Below, piece by piece: positions 4,439-9,044 of a stretch of 9,044 nucleotides of DNA (positions are counted from its first letter, which is position 1; each line of letters begins with the position of its first letter). Both the position numbers and the translations under genes were made by a program. The stretch covers positions 1 to 9,044 of the forward strand of contig DIUK01000072.1 in the NCBI GenBank assembly GCA_002422995.1, written 5' to 3'. The notes beneath the pieces were generated by a model. That model saw only the letters and a list, made by a program, of their open reading frames with translations, did not search any database and had not been told where the DNA came from. This DNA comes from Rhodocyclaceae bacterium UBA6160 (GTDB taxonomy: Bacteria > Pseudomonadota > Gammaproteobacteria > Burkholderiales > Rhodocyclaceae).

Positions 4439-6573
4439 GGCAGGTTTTTCGCCGCTGAAGTGACACTATCACCTTGAGGTAGAACGATACCTATCCGTGC
4501 TTTGAGAGATTGTGGCGTGTGATTGAAAAGTAAATGGTAATACGTGGTGTTGCTCATCACTTTTTTGACGTAATCACGTGTTTCTGAAAATGGAATCGTC
4601 TCGGCATAAATCGCACCTTCCATTGGCTGAGTACCACGCCAGCGACGCGCTCGGCCAGGGCCTGCGTTGTAGGCAGCAGAGGCTAGAACAGGTGAGTTAT
4701 CAAGTGATTCACTGACTAGACGCAAGTAGGTCACGCCGAGCAAAACATTGGTGTTTATCTCGCGAATTTGGTGCGGGTGAAAAGTGGTCAAATTGATTTT
4801 TTTCGCAACCCATTGTGCTGTTGCGGGCATGACTTGCATCAGGCCTTGTGCACCAACGACTGAATTAGCTTGTGTGACAAAACGTGATTCCTGACGCATT
4901 AAGCCATATACCCACGCGACATCGATATTTTGCCTTGTTGTCTCCAGACTAATTTGATCAAAATAAGGTGCCAGGTAGCGCAGGCTGAAGTTGTGAGTTT
5001 CTTGCGTGCGATCAGCGCTGTAAATCGCTCTATCCCATACGCCTTGGCGATGCGCTAAATAGGCCGCAGCGAGGAGAAGGCGGTCGGACATGCCGGACAG
5101 CCCCCAATTCCATTCACGTACACCTTCAACGCGCATGCCATGTTGAAAGAGTGCCAAGGCGCGTTGCAGTTCGGGTTTGGCCTCGACCACAACATTCTCG
5201 GCTGAGGTCGGTGGGGCGGCTTGCAGGGGGAGACGTATGGTCCAGTTCAAGGCTTCGGCAGCCAGCTGGCCGTAAAAGTTGGTTTGCCCGGCAAGGCGAG
5301 AAAACAGTGCATTCGCCGGTTCTGGTTTGCCCAGTACCTGCAGCGCGCGAGCTTGCCAGTAAATCCATTCTGGTCGCTGTGCCCAGGCAGAAGGCATATT
5401 GCTAATCACTTGGTCAACGCGTCGCCAATCGGTTGCACGCAAGGCCGCACGCACATGCCAGGCCATTTGATCTTCATCCAGGGGCGCATCTTTTGCCAAG
5501 TCATACCAAGCCAAGGCCTCGGGCAAATGCTGACCAGCCGCCAGACGTGCAAGCTTGCCCCAGGCATATTGGGCATCTGCCTTGGGTAAGGTGTCTGCGA
5601 CCCGATGCAAATAACCGGCAGCCGCGAGTACATTTTTTTTACCAAGGCCATGTAACGCAAACAATGTGAGTTCGCGCTCTCGGCGGGTTAATCCTTCGGG
5701 TGGATTGGGGGTTGCTGTGAGCAGACGATTCAAATACCGCGCTGGATCGGCTGCAACGGCTTCTACGCTGCCGCGTGTGAAGCTTTCATCGGTTGGTAAA
5801 TAAGCGGCCGCCGTCTTGCCAGCGCCGACTTTTCCTGCACTCAAAAGACGCCGTATGCGCTGCCAAACATCGTCAGTAGATAATTCGCCCAGACTGATCA
5901 GTTGATTCACGAGCGGCAAGCATGCGGCGGGCAGGTCGGTATCTGTAAGCCAGAAAGGTCGCACGACGTTCGGTGTGTTGTTGGCTTGCCCGGCATAACA
6001 GATATGCGCGGTATCCGGTTGGCTGAGTAAAGAATATTCTGCGCGATAGCGTGACCAGTCCGCTTGCTTGCCTAAAAACATCAGCCATTCGCCACGTAAC
6101 TTGTTAGCCAGATAGCTTCCTTGATTCGTTTGCAAGAAATCTGCAACGCCGCGTTCGTCATCCATGAGCAGTTGTTTTTGCAAAAGCCAATAATCTGCCC
6201 AAGGGCGCAACAAATCATCCTTCGGCAGCGCGGCGACTGCTTGCGTCAGCCGTTCAATATTTCCGCTGCGCGCGGCATCACGCACGGCTAGAAAAGCCCG
6301 CGCATCACTGGTTTTCATCGGAATAGCTTGTGCAACTGTTTGTGCAGCTTCTTTTGCAGGCACCAAATCCGGTGCGGTTTGTGTGGTTTGCGGAACAATT
6401 TCAGGGGCAGGGACTATCGCATCAACAGCGGGTGCTGCCAATACCGTCCCTGCCATAACGCTGAAGATCAGGTAAATATAGCCACACTGCAGGCGTTTGG
6501 CTTTTCGTTGGCGTGAGTATTCTTGACGAGCGGTCACCGTAGTTAATAAGCTGTGTAAGTGTTTGTGTTTCAT
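4435..6573 (-). CDS. slt: Soluble lytic murein transglycosylase, Slt70 type
   Basis: A periplasmic enzyme that cleaves the MurNAc-GlcNAc bond of peptidoglycan, leaving 1,6-anhydro-muropeptides. The precursor has 712 residues. A hydrophobic segment at about 31-46 (GYIYLIFSVMAGTVLAA) followed by AAPA gives a plausible signal peptide, with cleavage near residue 47, but the basic n-region of about 30 residues is long. A Pro/Ala/Gln-rich stretch (48-85) follows, then the all-helical superhelical U and L domains (about 90-545). The C-terminal goose-lysozyme-like catalytic domain has catalytic E562 in RQESRF, GLMQVMPATA (577-586) and AYNAGPGR (634-641). E. coli Slt70 is about 645 aa, so this is slightly longer at the N-terminus. 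It is first in an operon with the NDUFA9-like gene and cca, joined by an ATGA overlap. Only a weak ribosome binding site precedes ATG 6573. Confidence 0.94.
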   Translation of the reverse strand: MKHKHLHSLLTTVTARQEYSRQRKAKRLQCGYIYLIFSVMAGTVLAAPAVDAIVPAPEIVPQTTQTAPDLVPAKEAAQTVAQAIPMKTSDARAFLAVRDAARSGNIERLTQAVAALPKDDLLRPWADYWLLQKQLLMDDERGVADFLQTNQGSYLANKLRGEWLMFLGKQADWSRYRAEYSLLSQPDTAHICYAGQANNTPNVVRPFWLTDTDLPAACLPLVNQLISLGELSTDDVWQRIRRLLSAGKVGAGKTAAAYLPTDESFTRGSVEAVAADPARYLNRLLTATPNPPEGLTRRERELTLFALHGLGKKNVLAAAGYLHRVADTLPKADAQYAWGKLARLAAGQHLPEALAWYDLAKDAPLDEDQMAWHVRAALRATDWRRVDQVISNMPSAWAQRPEWIYWQARALQVLGKPEPANALFSRLAGQTNFYGQLAAEALNWTIRLPLQAAPPTSAENVVVEAKPELQRALALFQHGMRVEGVREWNWGLSGMSDRLLLAAAYLAHRQGVWDRAIYSADRTQETHNFSLRYLAPYFDQISLETTRQNIDVAWVYGLMRQESRFVTQANSVVGAQGLMQVMPATAQWVAKKINLTTFHPHQIREINTNVLLGVTYLRLVSESLDNSPVLASAAYNAGPGRARRWRGTQPMEGAIYAETIPFSETRDYVKKVMSNTTYYHLLFNHTPQSLKARIGIVLPQGDSVTSAAKNLP

Positions 6574-6624
6574 GCCATCATTAAAGAGTTGTTGTATGTA
6601 TTACATTGATGCTTTTACCTTACC
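6574..6624. promoter_or_regulatory. Short divergent spacer between slt and the 5-FTHF cyclo-ligase gene
   Basis: These 51 bp must carry the 5' signals for both divergent genes unless their promoters lie inside the coding sequences. It contains a perfect 5-bp dyad around one base, ATGTA-T-TACAT (6596-6606). On the minus strand TGTAATAC could be an extended -10. No convincing -35/-10 pair or strong Shine-Dalgarno sequence is visible for either gene. Confidence 0.4.
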
Positions 6625-7251
6625 ATGTCTAACGATTCCACATTCACTAAAGAGGCTGTCGATTCTTCCGCTTTTCGTGCTGCGTTGCGGCGGGAAAAAC
6701 TGGCTGCGCGTGCAGCCCTCTTGCCTGAAGAGTATGCGCAACGCGCCCAATCGCTTGAACAGCGTCTCACCTTGTTTTTAGCAAATTATCCGCAAACGCA
6801 TCCTGCGATTTCGTTGCCGATGATTGCTTTTTGCACAGCGATAAAAAATGAGTTCGATGCGCAACCCTTGGTGACACGCTTGCTGCAACAAGGCTGGAAA
6901 GCTGCCATGCCCGTGGTGACTGCACCTGATACCGCCATGATTTTTCGCGCCTGGCAGCCAGGGATGCCTATGTCGCAAGATCGCTACGGAATTCCCATTC
7001 CTGCAACCGGTGAAGCGGTAACGCCTGACATCGTGCTGCTGCCTCTTGTCGCATTTGATGCCATGGGTTATCGGTTAGGTTATGGCGGCGGCTTTTTTGA
7101 CCGTACCTTAGCGACGCTAGTTCCATGTCCCATGGCCATTGGTGTCGGGTTCGAGCTTGCTCGCGTACCCAGCATCTTGCCGCAAGCACATGACGAGCCA
7201 TTGGATGCAATAGTAACGGAGTCAGGGGTGATGCAATTTGAAAGACACTGA
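6625..7251 (+). CDS. ygfA: 5-formyltetrahydrofolate cyclo-ligase
   Basis: This enzyme uses ATP to convert 5-formyltetrahydrofolate to 5,10-methenyltetrahydrofolate in the cytoplasm, returning an inhibitory folate to one-carbon metabolism. The 208-residue protein has the diagnostic GYRLGYGGGFFDR motif (148-160) of the family, preceded by PDIVLLPLVAFD (134-145). An N-terminal basic helix, RREKLAARAAL (22-32), corresponds to the ATP-binding segment, and RYGIPIP (120-126) matches the usual R-[FY]-G-I-P-x-P. Length is normal for the family (about 180-210). The start at ATG 6625 has no recognisable ribosome binding site; the residues before about 15 look like a nonconserved tail, so a shorter start cannot be excluded. 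It diverges from slt across 51 bp. In enterobacteria the gene follows 6S RNA, but the short spacer leaves no room for one here. Confidence 0.94.
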   Translation: MSNDSTFTKEAVDSSAFRAALRREKLAARAALLPEEYAQRAQSLEQRLTLFLANYPQTHPAISLPMIAFCTAIKNEFDAQPLVTRLLQQGWKAAMPVVTAPDTAMIFRAWQPGMPMSQDRYGIPIPATGEAVTPDIVLLPLVAFDAMGYRLGYGGGFFDRTLATLVPCPMAIGVGFELARVPSILPQAHDEPLDAIVTESGVMQFERH

Positions 7252-7320
7252 ATCAGTTTTATTTTCAGGCGTGGCGAAGATGGGGCAAATGACAAATGAC
7301 CTAGCCAGTATTTCTTTGGC
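7252..7320. other. Convergent intergenic spacer with a short tandem repeat
   Basis: These 69 bp lie between convergent stop codons. The heptamer CAAATGA occurs twice in tandem (7286-7299). A weak dyad, AGCCA (7303-7307) with TGGCT (7317-7321), has a 9-nt loop and no U-tract on either strand, so it does not qualify as an intrinsic terminator. Nothing else is visible. Confidence 0.5.
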
Positions 7321-8490
7321 TCAAATGCAGGCTGCGTGTAGTCGGCGCAGTGCTTCTTCCAGTATCGTTTGCTGTGTGCCAAAGTTGAGGCGTACAAATC
7401 CGGGGGCGCCAAAGGCTGCGCCATCTGATAACCCCAGGCCGTGATTTTCAAAGTATTTAGCTGGGTCGGTGATGCCGCGCTGCCGGGCAAGTTCACGTGC
7501 GTCTATCCAGGCTAAGTAAGTTGCTTCGACGGGATGCATGGCAAGACCTGGAATGTTGGCAATAGCGCGTTCAACCCTGTGTGCATTGTTGCGCAGGTAG
7601 TCGAGTAAGGCAGCATGCCAGGCGTCACACTGAGTGAAGGCCGCTTCCAGAGCAGCCATGCCGAGTAGATTGGTGTGCGGCACAATGCCCGCCATCGCGG
7701 CGGTAAATTGTTTTTTGAGTTGCGGGTTGGCAATAAGTGCAAAAGCTGCCCCAAGGCCAGGGATATTGAAGGTTTTGGAGGGAGCCATGAGCGTGATGGT
7801 GCGCTGGGCGATGTCCTCATCAAGCGAGGCAAAAAGTCGGTGCTGATGATACGGTGATATGTGCGGCGAAAGGATGAGTCCATTGTGGATTTCGTCCGAG
7901 CAAATGATGAGATCATGCTTTTTCGCTAGCTGTGCAATTTTTTGCAACTCATTTTTTTCCCAAGCGCGGCCAGTGGGGTTGTGGGGGTGGCAAAGTAAAA
8001 AGAGTTTGGTTTTGGTCTTTTTTAGCGCAGCATCTACCGCATCAAAATCCCAGACCCAGCGATTTTTTTCTTGCACCAGCGGCACGCTGACCAGCGGCCG
8101 CCCGGCATTTTTTGGCGCGGAGAGAAATGGCGGATAAATCGGCGTGGCGGTGAATGCCGCATCGCTTGCTGCGCCCGCCGCGCGGCAGGCAATGTTAAGC
8201 CCGGACACCAAACCGGGCAGCCAGACGATCCAAGAAGGATCAATCGTGTAATCAAACTGCCGTGCCAGATAATCCACCACCGCTTGTGTCTGGCTTAATG
8301 TCGGCTGGTTGTAGCCGAACACGCCGTGCGCAATGCGGGACTGTAATGCGTCGATGATGGCGGGCGGCGCGGCAAAATCCATATCCGCTACCCACAGCGG
8401 CAGAATGTCGCGCGCGGTGTACTTGGCCCATTTCTCGGAATCTGTGCCGTTGCGCTCAACCGGCGTGTCGAAATTAAAATGCTCGCTCAT
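7321..8490 (-). CDS. malY: MalY/PatB-type PLP-dependent C-S lyase or aminotransferase
   Basis: A 389-residue fold-type I pyridoxal-phosphate enzyme of the MalY/PatB family; E. coli MalY has 390. The N-terminal FDTPVERNGTDSEKW (7-21) and LPLWVADMDF (30-39) are hallmarks of this family, where many members cleave cystathionine or cysteine (beta C-S lyase) to give ammonia, pyruvate and a thiol. Cofactor-binding residues in view are N171-P172 in HPHNPTG, D199-E200-I-H202, and the Schiff-base lysine K239 in APSKTFNIPGL. R367 in FVRLNFG is the expected carboxylate-binding arginine. ATG 8490 is preceded by AGGA at a spacing of 11. The stop codon of ilvA lies 23 bp upstream on the same strand, so the two are probably cotranscribed. 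Whether it is a true cystathionine beta-lyase or a general aminotransferase cannot be settled by inspection. No membrane or signal segment is seen. Confidence 0.9.
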   Translation of the reverse strand: MSEHFNFDTPVERNGTDSEKWAKYTARDILPLWVADMDFAAPPAIIDALQSRIAHGVFGYNQPTLSQTQAVVDYLARQFDYTIDPSWIVWLPGLVSGLNIACRAAGAASDAAFTATPIYPPFLSAPKNAGRPLVSVPLVQEKNRWVWDFDAVDAALKKTKTKLFLLCHPHNPTGRAWEKNELQKIAQLAKKHDLIICSDEIHNGLILSPHISPYHQHRLFASLDEDIAQRTITLMAPSKTFNIPGLGAAFALIANPQLKKQFTAAMAGIVPHTNLLGMAALEAAFTQCDAWHAALLDYLRNNAHRVERAIANIPGLAMHPVEATYLAWIDARELARQRGITDPAKYFENHGLGLSDGAAFGAPGFVRLNFGTQQTILEEALRRLHAACI

Positions 8491-8513
8491 CTGTCAAGCA
8501 ATCCTGATCAGGC

Positions 8514-9044
8514 TTAACCGAGAAACAGTTTGTACGCCGGATTGTTGCTTTCATCCACAAACTGATAATCCAGATTTTTTAGGAAGGCTGCAAAGGCTTT
8601 GCTGTCTTCTCTGGGCACCTGCATGCCGACCAGCACGCGGCCGGTGTCGGCGCCATGGTTACGATAATGGAACAGGCTAATGTTCCAGCCTGCGCTCATT
8701 TTGGTCAAAAAATTCATCAAGGCGCCGGGGCGCTCGGGGAACTCAAAGCGATACAGCAGCTCATTCACCTGTTGGGTTTTATCTTCGTTCTTTGGCGCGT
8801 GGCCGCCGACTAAATGACGAATGTGTAATTTGGCCATTTCATCATCGGTTAAATCCAGCGCGGGATAGCCTTGCTTTTTCAGTTGCGCAACCAGACTGCC
8901 GGTCTCTTTTGCATTAGCCACTTGCATGCCAACAAATACATGCGCTTGTCCGGTATGGTGATAGCGATAGTTGAACTCGGTGATATTGCGTTGGTCAAGC
9001 AAGGTCAGAAATTGCTTATAGCTGCCGGGTTTTTCAGGCAGGGT
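8514..9044 (-). CDS. ilvA: Threonine ammonia-lyase, biosynthetic (IlvA), C-terminal part
   Basis: Partial: the last 176 codons, with the 5' end beyond the right edge. The frame is open to the window end, so a start codon at 9002 is not the real start. The fragment holds two consecutive ACT-like regulatory domains. The first begins LPEKPGSYKQF and continues through FNYRYHHTGQAHVFVGMQV. The second begins FEFPERPGALMNFL and continues through ISLFHYRNHGADTGRVLVGMQV. It ends with the typical NPAYKLFLG. In IlvA these domains bind isoleucine (inhibitor) and valine (activator), controlling conversion of threonine to 2-oxobutyrate and ammonia, the first committed step to isoleucine. Two ACT-like domains distinguish the biosynthetic form from the short catabolic TdcB type. 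The catalytic PLP domain is not in view. It lies upstream of the MalY/PatB gene with a 23-bp gap. Confidence 0.94.
   Translation of the reverse strand, partial: TLPEKPGSYKQFLTLLDQRNITEFNYRYHHTGQAHVFVGMQVANAKETGSLVAQLKKQGYPALDLTDDEMAKLHIRHLVGGHAPKNEDKTQQVNELLYRFEFPERPGALMNFLTKMSAGWNISLFHYRNHGADTGRVLVGMQVPREDSKAFAAFLKNLDYQFVDESNNPAYKLFLG

Noticed and set aside
6574..6624. 6S RNA gene upstream of the 5-FTHF cyclo-ligase
   Set aside because: Enterobacteria have ssrS there, but this spacer is 51 bp, far shorter than the roughly 180-nt RNA, and slt coding sequence occupies the DNA beyond it.
7303..7321. AGCCA/TGGCT dyad as a terminator for the cyclo-ligase or MalY gene
   Set aside because: The stem is only 5 bp with a 9-nt loop and no U-tract on either strand.
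8503..8512. CCTGATCAGG palindrome between ilvA and the MalY-like gene
   Set aside because: A 10-bp palindrome with no loop is too short to form a hairpin and is explained by the overlapping ribosome binding site (AGGA) and chance. No other copy was noticed.

Overview
The window looks like chromosomal DNA from a moderate-GC betaproteobacterium, most likely in the Burkholderiales or a neighbouring order. The grounds are a class II (HD-domain) CCA enzyme, an Slt70-type transglycosylase cotranscribed with an NDUFA9-like protein and cca, a 5-FTHF cyclo-ligase divergent from them, and proteobacterial-type biosynthetic IlvA. This placement rests on gene content and protein style, not on a database match. 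No rRNA, tRNA, insertion sequence, phage gene or CRISPR array was seen.

Left part (1-2198): a light-response module. A COG2907-type FAD-dependent amine-oxidase-like protein runs off the left edge on the minus strand. It diverges from a plus-strand MerR-family regulator with a C-terminal cobalamin-binding domain of the CarH/LitR type. The 219-bp divergent spacer is AT-rich. It carries a long perfect inverted repeat built on TTGTC-N3-GACAA, an overlapping 18-bp palindrome, and a second TGTC-N3-GACA site 63 bp away, just before the regulator gene. The likely circuit is dark repression by the B12-loaded regulator and light-induced expression of the oxidoreductase, with autoregulation. The regulator keeps the Wx9EH and ExHxxG B12 signatures, but the residue next to the Trp is Leu instead of the His seen in Thermus CarH.

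Middle part (2217-6573, minus strand): a tight housekeeping operon read slt -> NDUFA9-like SDR -> cca, with both junctions being ATGA overlaps. The cca gene has a sharp base-composition step and an apparent C-terminal insertion. Divergent from slt, across only 51 bp, is a 5-formyltetrahydrofolate cyclo-ligase (6625-7251, plus).

Right part (7321-9044, minus strand): the C-terminal end of biosynthetic threonine deaminase IlvA, with its two ACT-like regulatory domains, followed after 23 bp by a MalY/PatB-type PLP C-S lyase or aminotransferase. These two form a small amino-acid operon connecting threonine/isoleucine and sulfur-amino-acid metabolism. The most interesting part of the window is the 890-1110 regulatory spacer together with the B12 photoreceptor-type regulator.
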